The translations under genes were made by a program, and so were the position numbers. Shown here in pieces: positions 41,316-50,049 of a stretch of DNA of 64,000 bases (position 1 is its first letter; every line of letters starts with the position of its first letter). The notes beneath the pieces were generated by a model. The model saw only the letters and a list, made by a program, of their open reading frames with translations. It was not told the DNA's origin and did not search any database. Origin of the DNA: Antrihabitans auranticaus (GTDB lineage Bacteria; Actinomycetota; Actinomycetes; Mycobacteriales; Mycobacteriaceae); the NCBI RefSeq assembly GCF_016481275.1, contig NZ_JAEMNW010000002.1, forward strand, positions 806,001 to 870,000, given 5' to 3'.

Positions 41316-44300
41316 TCGCGATCCCCGATGTCCGGGCGCGCGTGCGGCTGAAGTCCACCGGATGTCAACAGGTCTCGGGCCTCGTCGAGCGGCAGTTTGC
41401 TGTCGAGATAGCCGCCGACCCGCAACCAGTCGTAGCTGATGTCGAGCGTCCGACGCCACTGCTCGCGCGAGGTGAACGAGGTCGGGAAGTCGGAACCGTT
41501 CGCTACCTTTCGCACCGCGTCGACGAACTCGGTAAGGGCGGCGAGCGCTTGCTGCGCGCTGTGCGCATCGTCGAACGCTGCATCCTGCGCAGTGTCCAGG
41601 AGCGTCACGATGTCAGCGTGCTGCTCGGCGATCGCTGGAACAACCTGTTGCAGTGTTGTTTTCGCTGCCACATCTGCCGGCAGCGGATGTACGCCGTACG
41701 TCGAGAGCAGTACTCGCGTACACATCGCAACCAGCCTGTGCGCAGCGATCGCCGCCACCTGCCACTGCGAGTTCTTGACGGCGCCGATGAGGTCTTCGCG
41801 CGCATTCTCGAGGACGATGTTCGACCAGATCAGCGTCAACGCGCATTCTGTGAACCGGTGGGCAGGCAGTGGCGAAAGCGTGGCGATGACGCCAGGAGTG
41901 CGAGTGGCACCACCGACGCCCAGCGGCGGAACGATGTGCCCGGGCGGCGGCGTGAACGGGCGCACGACATCGCACATCGCCAGCGCAGGCTCGATCGATT
42001 CGCCACGCTCCCAGCGCAACCCCACGAGACCGAGCCGAACGAATTCGGCCAGTTCGGCCCGGATGTCGTCCTCGGCGCGGTCGATCACATCGGCGAGCGA
42101 CTGGCCGAACACGACGCACCGCCATGCCTTTCCGGCATTTTCGGACAGCGCGAAGACGTCCCTGCGGTCGCGCACCACATGAATCCGGTCACCGATGGGC
42201 CACGTCGTCACATCCGGGACACGTTGCAAGCGAACCGAGTCGGCGTCGTTGTCGACCCGCGGCACACCGGCGAGCGCAGCCAGCTCGATTGCGTCGTCCA
42301 GGGTCGGTGCCGTCGACGCGCGAAAGCGCTCGACCAGCGGGTCGGCACCGATACGAGCCAATTGCTGTGGCAGCCACTTGGATTCGAGGTAGGCCTCGCC
42401 GCGCCCGGCGACCCACGACTTCATGGCCTGATTCGAGGCATCGTTCGCCCAGCCGTCGGCTTCGTCGCCGGCCCCCAGCGCAGATAGTGCAACGGCGTAC
42501 CGCAATGCCTGCACCGCACGTGCCGACCACCATTCCTGCATGTGCGCTGCGAAAGCGTCGTACGGCAGCAATGCGCGCAGAGCCTCGATATCGGGGCAAC
42601 CGTCCGGCGTGCGGACGACGTGTGCGCGCAGGAAACGCTGCACCCGGTTGAGGGTGTCCTCGTCGGCCGACCCGGCGCCCACCCGGGCGATCTGTTCTCG
42701 CAGCTGAGCCTCCGAACGGGTGCGCACTTCCACCCGCCGACCGTCGACGAACAGCACGGTCGGCATCGTCGGCAATCGATCGGCGCCCGCGGAGACGATC
42801 AGGAAGTCGATGTCGGAACCGTCGTTGCCGAACCCCTCCGCGATCGAACCCTCGAGTAGCACAGCGCTGTTCGCGGCGATGCTGATCTGGCGTGCCGCTT
42901 CGCCGAAGATTGTCTGGATGTAATCCTCGGACAGAATGAGCGACGGCCTCGGTGCGTGATCGACCGCTCCTTGCAGGTTGCCGGCGCGCAGCAACTGCCA
43001 CATGTGGCGCCGCCGCGGCTTGCCGCTCGACGTGCGCTGAATGAGTCCCCGCGGACCCGTGATCACGCGAACCGCGTTGATCGATCCGACGGCAGCGGCG
43101 ACGCTGCGGCGTGCGGCGTCGACCCATGGGCCGGCGTCCCGTTCGACGAACAGCGCGACGCCCGGCTCGGGACCGTCCGGAACGGCCACTGCGGCAACCT
43201 TTCCCGGCGCGATCGAGATCTCTGTGGCAACTCGGGTCTCGATGTCTTCCATGAAGACCGACCGCCCGCGGACCTTGAGACTCGTACCCATCCGGCCGAT
43301 GACGTACAGCTCGCCGTCATGGAGGAAGCCCGCGTCGCCGGACAGTAGCGTGCCGTCGACGATCCTCGTTCCCGCAGTCGCGGATTCGCCCTGGTACCCG
43401 AGCGCGACCGACTCTCCGGTCACGACCACTTCGCCGAGCGTTCCATCGGGCAGCGGACCGCCGTTCTCGTCGACGATCGCCACGGCCGAAGTCGCAGTCG
43501 AGCGACCGAGGCCGATGGTCCAGCCAGATCCCGAGATCGTCTGGCCCGCTGTGAGTTCGCAGCTGTCGCGCACCTCGACGGGTTCCCCGAAGCGCAGAGC
43601 ATCGAAGTCGATACGCAAGGCAGTGATGGGTGCGTTGCGGGCCGACGACGTCACATGCAGCGTGTTCTCGGCCAGGCCGTACGCGATCGTGAGCGCGGAA
43701 ATATCGAATCCACTGGGGGCGAGCAGGTTTGCGAACTCCAGCGCGTCGCCGGGTGGCACAGGCTCCGAACCGAGCGCGAGCGATCGCCAACCGGAGAAGT
43801 CGAGATCCTTCAGCTGGTCGGGATCCACCCGTCGCGCAACATATTTCAGTGTGAAGGCGGGGGAGGGCGAATGCTGTGCGTGCTCCATCGCGCGCAGCCA
43901 CCGCAAAGGGTCACGCACGAACTGGTCGGGCCGCATGAGGTACAGGTCGCCCTGCATCGTAACCGTCATGAACAGTGCACCGATCAGGCCCATGTCGTGA
44001 TAGAGCGGCAGCCACGAGGCGGTCGCGTCGCCGTCGCGCCAGCCGACGATGTCCGCGATGCGCAGCGCATTGTCGGCCAGGTTCCCCCAGCTGATCTGGA
44101 CGCCGCGCGGTGAACCGGTCGATCCCGACGTGAACTGCAGCAGGCAGACTGCTCCGGGCTCGACAAGATCCGGGATAGGTTCTACCGCGGCCAGAGTCGG
44201 ATGGTCGATCACCAGGGGAGCGTCGGTACGGCCGCACGCGGTCATCGAACGAGTGACGAGCTCGACGAACTCGGGAGACGTGACGACGATCCGCGGTTCG

Positions 44301-44632
44301 GCAACGGTCAGGATGGCGCTGAGGTGCTCGCAGTACTTGGTGAGGTCCTCGAACATCGGCGGCGGAATGGGTGTGAACTCTCCGCCCGCGGCAAAGGCGC
44401 CGAAGAATGTCGCGATACAGTTCGCGGTCGTGGGCATGACAACGCAGGTGTTGTCACCGGACTCGAATCCGTGGTCGCGCAGCAACGTCGCGATCCTGCG
44501 GGCCCGGTCGGCGAGGTCGGCGTACGAATAGAACTGCCAGCCGTCTGCTTCGTCGGCGAGGTGGATCCCGTGACCCGGCGTCGGGTCGATCAACCAGTTG
44601 CGCAGGCGCGCAACGTGCGCATCGATCGTCAT
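41312..44632 (-). CDS. Fused fatty-acyl-AMP ligase, nucleotidyltransferase and PqqD-like protein
   Basis: 1106-aa multidomain enzyme. Residues 1-545 are an adenylating ligase of the FAAL type: FTSGSTGSPRG (167-177), SWLPLYHDMGLIG (207-218), AYGLAENTL (317-325), SGDAGF and the catalytic lysine in RTSSGKPRR (533-541). Residues about 585-620 hold a minimal nucleotidyltransferase motif, GSIAEGFGNDGSDIDFLIV, followed by a helical region. Residues about 808-875 resemble a PqqD-like domain (DVFALSENAGKAWRCVVFG followed by AELAEFVRLGLVGL). The last 180 residues are helical and unrecognised. FAAL domains activate fatty acids and load ACPs, and the ACP is encoded next. It overlaps both neighbours by four bases. 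I do not know another protein with this domain order. Confidence 0.83.
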   Translation of the reverse strand: MTIDAHVARLRNWLIDPTPGHGIHLADEADGWQFYSYADLADRARRIATLLRDHGFESGDNTCVVMPTTANCIATFFGAFAAGGEFTPIPPPMFEDLTKYCEHLSAILTVAEPRIVVTSPEFVELVTRSMTACGRTDAPLVIDHPTLAAVEPIPDLVEPGAVCLLQFTSGSTGSPRGVQISWGNLADNALRIADIVGWRDGDATASWLPLYHDMGLIGALFMTVTMQGDLYLMRPDQFVRDPLRWLRAMEHAQHSPSPAFTLKYVARRVDPDQLKDLDFSGWRSLALGSEPVPPGDALEFANLLAPSGFDISALTIAYGLAENTLHVTSSARNAPITALRIDFDALRFGEPVEVRDSCELTAGQTISGSGWTIGLGRSTATSAVAIVDENGGPLPDGTLGEVVVTGESVALGYQGESATAGTRIVDGTLLSGDAGFLHDGELYVIGRMGTSLKVRGRSVFMEDIETRVATEISIAPGKVAAVAVPDGPEPGVALFVERDAGPWVDAARRSVAAAVGSINAVRVITGPRGLIQRTSSGKPRRRHMWQLLRAGNLQGAVDHAPRPSLILSEDYIQTIFGEAARQISIAANSAVLLEGSIAEGFGNDGSDIDFLIVSAGADRLPTMPTVLFVDGRRVEVRTRSEAQLREQIARVGAGSADEDTLNRVQRFLRAHVVRTPDGCPDIEALRALLPYDAFAAHMQEWWSARAVQALRYAVALSALGAGDEADGWANDASNQAMKSWVAGRGEAYLESKWLPQQLARIGADPLVERFRASTAPTLDDAIELAALAGVPRVDNDADSVRLQRVPDVTTWPIGDRIHVVRDRRDVFALSENAGKAWRCVVFGQSLADVIDRAEDDIRAELAEFVRLGLVGLRWERGESIEPALAMCDVVRPFTPPPGHIVPPLGVGGATRTPGVIATLSPLPAHRFTECALTLIWSNIVLENAREDLIGAVKNSQWQVAAIAAHRLVAMCTRVLLSTYGVHPLPADVAAKTTLQQVVPAIAEQHADIVTLLDTAQDAAFDDAHSAQQALAALTEFVDAVRKVANGSDFPTSFTSREQWRRTLDISYDWLRVGGYLDSKLPLDEARDLLTSGGLQPHARPDIGDRE

Positions 44633-47337
44633 GTGGCGTCGTCCTCCCCGGACAGAATGGTGACGGTCCCAGCGGCACCGTCGATTTCGATGGTCATTCC
44701 CGTGCGGACGAGCTTGGTGACGTCCTTGACCTGGACAACTGTGGGCACGCCGAGTTCACGCGCGACGATCGCGACGTGCGTCAGTGGACTGCCACGCTCG
44801 ATGACCAGCGCGGAGGCCGACGGCAGCGCCGCGACCCAACCCGGATCGGTGCGGTACGCGATCAGAATTCCACCTGCGACATCCGCGGGTTCGGTGACGA
44901 CAACCGCCCGCCCACGAACCACCCCCGAGGCGGAGGGGGTGCCGCGCAGTACGGTTCCCGCATCGGCGGACGGGGTCGAACTGACAGGGACCCAGCCCTG
45001 CTCGGCGAGAGCTGCGGCCCCGAAGTCTGCGCCCCTGGTGGTGAACCGTGCGGGTGCGACCAGTTCGGCATCGCGGGTGCGGGCCGCTTTGCGTGCTGCG
45101 ACAAGCTCTTTGAGCTCGACCGGGTCCGGCGTGCCCTCGTAGCAGTCGTGCAGTTCATCGAGGCGCAGGTAGAAGACGTCGGTGAAGTCGTCGAGCAGGC
45201 CACGGCGCGCCAGGTCGCGTCCCATGGCGCGGATCGTTCGCTTGACCATTCCGAAGGCCCGAGTCCGGCAGAACCGCAACCGTTCCCGGTGCCCCAGGGA
45301 CCGGCTGACCTTCCCGCGGAGCTTCTCGTACACGCGGCGCCGGACACCGTGAAGGTGCGCGTCGAGGTAGTCGTCGGCTTCGGGACGCTTGCTCAGCGGT
45401 GCGTCGGGCAGTGCGCTGCGCAACATGATGAACAGGCTGGCGGGGTCTTCCCGGAGGTCCGGCGTCTCGAGCTTGAGTTCGTCGAGGCTGCGGTAGCCGT
45501 ACTTCGAGATGTAGGCGTCGACCATGCGGGCGAATTCGGGCCACGGCGACTGCTGCAGCGCAGCGTAGGCCTGATCCGGCGGGGTCGTGTTGACGAACTC
45601 CGCAAGCGTCGCGTCGGTGCGGACGTATTTGGCCATGTCCTGCATGGCGCGTGCGGGTTCTGCGGATTCGACGTCGGCGCCGGGACTCACGACCGCGTAG
45701 GTGAACCACTCGGGTGCATCGGGCAGCAGCAGCTTGGTGAGCGCGAAAAGCAGGCCGGACGACGTCAGCAGGATGGCATCGAGCACCATCATCGGTCCCC
45801 ATCGGTCGACGAGTTCGCGCTCCATTCGGCGATACCGGTCGTAGACCTCCGAACCCGCCATGCCGGTGTAGTCGACCGCCTCGTACGTGTCGTAGGCGCG
45901 GTAGAAATCGGCCATGAACGCGTCGGTCATCCGGTCGATCTCGGCGAACCTTTTGACGTAGGTCGCGGTAGTGACGGTGCGGGAGAGAGCCCTGTGCAAC
46001 GGTGAGCGAAACCGGAACGGCCGCAGAGTCTTTGCGACGTCGTTGGGCAGGTTCTCGTCGACGCCGAGGGCGACCTCGAGCACACGGCGGTTGAGTGGAT
46101 AACCCGGCGCGATGCCGACCATGCGATACCAGTGCAAAAGGTTGTAGTAGACGCGCCCGTGGAAGTATCCGAGCAGCGCCGGTGTCCACTCGCCGACCTG
46201 CCGTCGTTGCGCCTCCGGCACGCGCAACGAGCGGGCGTAGCTCTCGTAGACACGGCCGTATACGTCGGCTGCCGTCGTTGCGGTCAGCGGTGAGCTTATG
46301 CCGCTGAAGCTCTCGATGATGTTGGAGTTGTCCCAGATTCGTATCTCGTCGTCGGAAACCGTCTCTGTGGCTCCGGCAACGACGGCACCGGGCGCGGGGG
46401 GTTGCGCAAGTGCGGTGATCGGACGTGACTGCACGAACCAGATCTTCGTATCGTCACCGACCCATTCGATGTCCTGCGGCCCACCGTAGTGTGCTTCGAT
46501 CGCCCTGCCCGATGCCGCGAGATCGGTCAACTGCGCATCGGTCAGTGTCGGCGCGTTGCGCAGGTGGTCGGCGACCGGGGTCGGCGCTGTCCCGGCGGCA
46601 CCCGTCGGCACGTATTGCTCCGACTTGTCACCCACGTTGTGCTCGAGGATTCGGCCGGACGCTTTGTCCAGTAACACGAAGTCGGCGTCGACGGCGCCGG
46701 AGACCAGGCCTTCGCCGATCCCGTACACCGAACTGATCGCGATCTCGTTGCGTGCACCGGTGATGGGGTTGGCAGTGAACATGACCCCACTGAACTTCGC
46801 TTCCGCCAACTGCTGAATCACGACCGCGATGCCGGCACCCGAAATAGCTGCGCCGTGCTCGAGGAGGTACCGCACCGATCGGTCGGAGTATGCAGACGCC
46901 CAGCACCGGCGCACGGCTGTACCGACGGCCTGCAGCGCGTTGACGTTCAGGAAGCTGTCGAATTGTCCTGCATACGAGAGGGTTTCGCCATCCTCGGCGA
47001 GCCCTGACGAACGAACGGCGACGGTTGCGTTCCCTGCGACGCGGTAGGCGTCGGTGATCACGCGTGTGACCGCAGGCGGAATCTCGCCGGACTCGATGCT
47101 CGTGCGGACCTGCGCTGCCAGTGGCAGCGCATCGGTGAGTTGCCGCGTCCCGGCCAGCCGGGCGAGCGTCGCGGCCAACTGATTATGGTGCGCGAACTCG
47201 GCGAACGCGTCTACTCCGATCGCGCCCCAGCGTGGCACGTCGAATCCACCGGAGCTCAAGATGTGCAGGCCGCGAGCCTTCCCACCGCCGAGTTCGGTGA
47301 CGTCGGTCAGTGCCGTCTCGACTCCCAAGACCTGCAA
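44629..47337 (-). CDS. Rifampin-phosphotransferase-like ATP-dependent dikinase, first gene of the operon
   Basis: 902-aa protein of the pyruvate-phosphate dikinase superfamily. An ATP-grasp half covers residues 1-320 (LGGGKARGLHIL; VAVRSSGLAEDGETLSYAGQ; QDIEWVGDDTKIWFVQSRPI). A long middle domain covers about 330-780. A C-terminal phosphohistidine domain has RGSPLTHVAIVARELGVPTV with His854. The histidine domain is last and there is no pyruvate-binding TIM barrel, so it is not a true PEP synthase; the order is that of rifampin phosphotransferase, whose middle domain binds the drug. A small-molecule phosphotransferase role is therefore likely. It starts at a TTG (47337) with a strong GGGGAGGG site at 47345-47352. 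Confidence 0.82.
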   Translation of the reverse strand: MQVLGVETALTDVTELGGGKARGLHILSSGGFDVPRWGAIGVDAFAEFAHHNQLAATLARLAGTRQLTDALPLAAQVRTSIESGEIPPAVTRVITDAYRVAGNATVAVRSSGLAEDGETLSYAGQFDSFLNVNALQAVGTAVRRCWASAYSDRSVRYLLEHGAAISGAGIAVVIQQLAEAKFSGVMFTANPITGARNEIAISSVYGIGEGLVSGAVDADFVLLDKASGRILEHNVGDKSEQYVPTGAAGTAPTPVADHLRNAPTLTDAQLTDLAASGRAIEAHYGGPQDIEWVGDDTKIWFVQSRPITALAQPPAPGAVVAGATETVSDDEIRIWDNSNIIESFSGISSPLTATTAADVYGRVYESYARSLRVPEAQRRQVGEWTPALLGYFHGRVYYNLLHWYRMVGIAPGYPLNRRVLEVALGVDENLPNDVAKTLRPFRFRSPLHRALSRTVTTATYVKRFAEIDRMTDAFMADFYRAYDTYEAVDYTGMAGSEVYDRYRRMERELVDRWGPMMVLDAILLTSSGLLFALTKLLLPDAPEWFTYAVVSPGADVESAEPARAMQDMAKYVRTDATLAEFVNTTPPDQAYAALQQSPWPEFARMVDAYISKYGYRSLDELKLETPDLREDPASLFIMLRSALPDAPLSKRPEADDYLDAHLHGVRRRVYEKLRGKVSRSLGHRERLRFCRTRAFGMVKRTIRAMGRDLARRGLLDDFTDVFYLRLDELHDCYEGTPDPVELKELVAARKAARTRDAELVAPARFTTRGADFGAAALAEQGWVPVSSTPSADAGTVLRGTPSASGVVRGRAVVVTEPADVAGGILIAYRTDPGWVAALPSASALVIERGSPLTHVAIVARELGVPTVVQVKDVTKLVRTGMTIEIDGAAGTVTILSGEDDAT

Positions 47338-47626
47338 ATCATGCCCTCCCCGTTGCAGCTCGACGCGCTGAACGTACGCGTCCCCGAATTCGTTCTCTAA
47401 CCTGTCTTATCGATCCAGGCGCAGAATTCGCAACACTCCGGGCAACATGAAGCGGCCCGACCCGACTTCGTGCAAGGGCTCCGAGTCTACTGACGGACCT
47501 CCGCTTCGACAGGACCCGAGACGCGTGTCGCGCCCGTGCGATGGCTGATCCCGATAAGGGCGCCCGGCACGATTGCGTCTGAGCCCGTCCCTGCGCGGGC
47601 AATTCCGCCCCGCGGCGCCATGTGCT

Positions 47627-47679
47627 CATGTAACGCTCAATCCTTGATACGACACGCTGTACGTAGCGCGCGTTACATG
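47627..47679. promoter_or_regulatory. Long dyad in the divergent promoter region of the operon
   Basis: CATGTAACGC at 47627-47636 and GCGTTACATG at 47670-47679 are a perfect 10-base inverted repeat separated by 33 bases. A second small dyad, CGCT and AGCG around GTACGT, lies between them. The element sits in the 399-base gap between the minus-strand biosynthetic operon (start 47337) and the plus-strand unknown gene (start 47737), 57 bases from the latter. It looks like a regulator binding site with two half-sites or a cruciform. Nothing else in the gap is recognisable, and no regulator gene is adjacent. Confidence 0.5.
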
Positions 47680-47736
47680 CGGCGTAGTGCAGGGCGCACT
47701 CCGGAGCGTCACACCGAGATTGGAACGAGGATTCTC

Positions 47737-48357
47737 ATGACCGACGACACTTTGGCAGCCACTCGGCGTTCACTGCACGCGATCGCTGAACTGCTGATCG
47801 CGGGTCCGCAGTATCGGCAGCACAAGACAATTCGGCTCGCCGTCACGCCGGCGGGGATCGGCGGCACAGTGCTGCCGATCCGAGTCGAGGGCGCCGACCT
47901 CGTCTGGGCCGACGGCCGCACGCCGCTGACCGGGACCTGTCGCGAACTCGCTGCGCTCGCCGGTGTCGAACCGGGCGTGGCGGAGAACCTCTACAAGGAC
48001 ACGTCGGGCGTTTCGCTCGATGACCCGCTCTCGGTGGACCCTGCCGCTGCGGCTCTTGTGCTCGGCTGGTTTGCGATGGGGGACAAGGCGTTACGCGCCT
48101 TCGCGCCGGAACAGGAGCCCATCCTGTGGCCCGAACACTTCGATCTCGGCATTGCGTTCGACGACGTCAACTACGGCATCTCGCCGGGCGACACCGGTCA
48201 TCCGGCGCCGTACGCCTACGTCGGGCCGTGGACGACGCAGACCGGCCCGTTCTGGAACGCCTCCTTCGGTGCGGCACGCAGTGTCGACGACCTGCCGACC
48301 GTCGAGTCGATCGCGGAATTCTTCGAGGAGGGCAAAGCCGCGGTGAATCGGGTGTAA
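47737..48357 (+). CDS. Protein of unknown function, divergent from the operon
   Basis: 206-aa protein that I do not recognise. It has no signal peptide or membrane segment. The N-terminal half (about 1-95) has alternating strands and a helix ending in GVEPGVAENLYKDTSGVSL; the C-terminal half is rich in aromatic residues and glycine (WPEHFDLGIAFDDVNYGISP; YAYVGPWTTQTGPFWNASFG). The ATG at 47737 follows GGAACGAGG; a longer frame to 47536 lies in the promoter region and is discarded. It shares the promoter region with the eight-gene operon and may be linked to it, but could equally go with the flavodoxin-like gene that follows. Confidence 0.75.
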   Translation: MTDDTLAATRRSLHAIAELLIAGPQYRQHKTIRLAVTPAGIGGTVLPIRVEGADLVWADGRTPLTGTCRELAALAGVEPGVAENLYKDTSGVSLDDPLSVDPAAAALVLGWFAMGDKALRAFAPEQEPILWPEHFDLGIAFDDVNYGISPGDTGHPAPYAYVGPWTTQTGPFWNASFGAARSVDDLPTVESIAEFFEEGKAAVNRV

Positions 48358-48388
48358 CGACTGGGTGAGCTCCGCACACTGTTCGTGC

Positions 48389-49120
48389 ATGACCGAATCA
48401 ACCGACAACCCGCCCCCCGCCGACTACAGCGACCTTCGAGCGTTATTCATCAACTGCACTCTGAAACGTTCGCCCGAACCGAGCCACACCCAAGGGCTGG
48501 TCGACATCAGCACGCGGATCATGGAGGCCCACGGAATCGCCGTCGAAACGGTGCGCGCCGTCGATCACGACATCGCGACCGGAGTATGGCCGGACATGCG
48601 CGAGCACGGCGCCTCGACGGACGACTGGCCGGAAATCTTCGACAAGGTGCTGGCGTCCAACATTCTGGTTCTCGCGGGCCCGATCTGGCTCGGGGACAAC
48701 AGTTCGATCATGAAGCAGGTGCACGAGCGCCTCTACGGCGGTTCGCACCTGCTCAACGATGCCGGCCAGTATCTGTACTACGGGCGGGTCGGCGGGTGTC
48801 TGATCACCGGCAACGAAGACGGCGTGAAGCATTGCGCGCAGAACGTTCTGTACACGTTGCAGCACATCGGGTACACGATTCCGCCGCAGGCCGATGCCGG
48901 CTGGATCGGTGAGGCCGGCCCCGGCCCGTCCTATCTCGATCCCGGTTCGGGTGGTCCGGAGAACGATTTCACCAACCGCAACACCACCTTCATGACCTGG
49001 AACCTCATCCACCTTGCGCGGCTGCTGAAGAACGCAGGCGGTGTTCCCGCCTACGGCAACCAGCGCGCAGGTTGGGATGCCGGCTGCCGCTACGACTTCC
49101 AGAACCCGGAGTACAGGTAG
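48389..49120 (+). CDS. Flavodoxin-fold NAD(P)H-dependent oxidoreductase
   Basis: 243-aa protein of the flavodoxin-like/NADPH-dependent FMN reductase superfamily. ALFINCTLKRSPEPSHTQGL is the first strand and FMN phosphate loop, VLAGPIWLGDNSSIMKQVHERL the second flavin segment, and GGCLITGNEDGVKHCAQNV the third. The C-terminal half (RNTTFMTWNLIHLARLLKN) follows the WrbA/multimeric flavodoxin pattern. The ATG at 48389 is used; a GTG at 48365 would add eight residues. Neither has a good ribosome binding site. Substrate unknown. Confidence 0.8.
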   Translation: MTESTDNPPPADYSDLRALFINCTLKRSPEPSHTQGLVDISTRIMEAHGIAVETVRAVDHDIATGVWPDMREHGASTDDWPEIFDKVLASNILVLAGPIWLGDNSSIMKQVHERLYGGSHLLNDAGQYLYYGRVGGCLITGNEDGVKHCAQNVLYTLQHIGYTIPPQADAGWIGEAGPGPSYLDPGSGGPENDFTNRNTTFMTWNLIHLARLLKNAGGVPAYGNQRAGWDAGCRYDFQNPEYR

Positions 49121-49131
49121 CGGCGAGTGCG

Positions 49132-49329
49132 GTGCGCGACGATGAGATCAGGTGCAGGCAGGTCGTCGAGATGGTCACCGACTATCTCGACGACGAGTTG
49201 CCGCCTGCCGTGCGAAGGGCATTCGAGCAGCACCTACTCGAGTGCGTGCACTGCACGGAATACCTCGGCGAGATCAGCGCCACGATTGCGCTTCTGCGGC
49301 GAGCCGGCCATGACGATCGCCAACAATGA
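49132..49329 (+). CDS. Zinc-finger anti-sigma-like protein, first copy
   Basis: 65-aa protein with a ZAS-type zinc motif, HLLECVHC (H-x3-C-x2-C), after the helix RQVVEMVTDYLDDELPPAVR. Such short domains bind ECF sigma factors. It is clearly paralogous to the protein at 50046 (CRQVVEMVTDYLDDELPPAV against CQELVELVTAYLDDAVDENL). The GTG at 49132 is the first in-frame start after the flavodoxin stop. It has no membrane segment, so it would be a soluble anti-sigma or redox sensor. It lies 81 bases before the sigma factor. Confidence 0.78.
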   Translation: MRDDEIRCRQVVEMVTDYLDDELPPAVRRAFEQHLLECVHCTEYLGEISATIALLRRAGHDDRQQ

Positions 49330-49410
49330 CGTGCCAGTGACATTTCCTGGTGGTCGGTCGCGATGGCGGTAGCGTTACCCGCGGAAGGGGTTCAGCGATC
49401 GGAGCGGGTT

Positions 49411-50049
49411 GTGAATGTAGCGACTGACGACCGTGAGAGACGGTTGGTCGAGCAACTGCAACGGGGTGACGAACGGGCCTACGTCGAACTGGTCGAAGCA
49501 CACACGCCGATGATGCTGCGCGTTGCACGTAATTACGTCGCGAGCCATGAGGCGGCCGAAGAGGTCGTGCAGGAAACCTGGATTGCGCTGATCAAGGGGA
49601 TTGCACGATTCGAGGGGCGGTCGGCGTTGCGCACCTGGCTGTTCACGGTTCTGGTGAACATCGCCAAGACGCGGGGCGTCCGCGACCACAATCAGGCGAT
49701 CGCCGACCGTAGCGCCTATCCGGGCGGAGCGACGGTCGACCCCGCTCGCTTCCGGCCCGCAACAGATCCGGAGTGGCCGGGGCACTGGGCCACTCCGCCC
49801 GAGGCGTGGCCGGAGACGCCCGAAGGTTCGGTCCTCGAATCCGAGATGCTCTCGGTCACCAAGCGTGAACTCGATCAGCTACCCGAGCGGCAGCGCGCCG
49901 TCGTTGCTCTGCGCGACGTCCTGGGTTTGGACGCAGCCGAAGTATGTACGCTGCTTTCGCTGACGCCCGCAAACCAGCGGGTGCTTCTGCACCGTGGCCG
50001 GGCGCGCATTCGCGAATGCCTCGCAGACTATTTGGCGGTACAAACGTGA
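49411..50049 (+). CDS. ECF-family RNA polymerase sigma factor
   Basis: 212-aa sigma factor with region 2 (MLRVARNYVASHEAAEEVVQ and TWIALIKGIARFEGRSALRTW) and region 4 (LPERQRAVVALRDVLGLDAAEV and TPANQRVLLHRGRARIRECL). The linker is longer than usual (about 60 residues, rich in proline and acidic residues). The GTG at 49411 has GGAG six bases upstream; an ATG at 49363 in frame is an alternative. The stop overlaps the second zinc-finger gene (GTGA), the usual sigma/anti-sigma arrangement. Target promoters are unknown. Confidence 0.9.
   Translation: MNVATDDRERRLVEQLQRGDERAYVELVEAHTPMMLRVARNYVASHEAAEEVVQETWIALIKGIARFEGRSALRTWLFTVLVNIAKTRGVRDHNQAIADRSAYPGGATVDPARFRPATDPEWPGHWATPPEAWPETPEGSVLESEMLSVTKRELDQLPERQRAVVALRDVLGLDAAEVCTLLSLTPANQRVLLHRGRARIRECLADYLAVQT

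Noticed and set aside
44629-47337. Calling the dikinase a PEP synthase
   Set aside because: The phosphohistidine domain is C-terminal and no PEP/pyruvate barrel follows, so the domain order does not fit.
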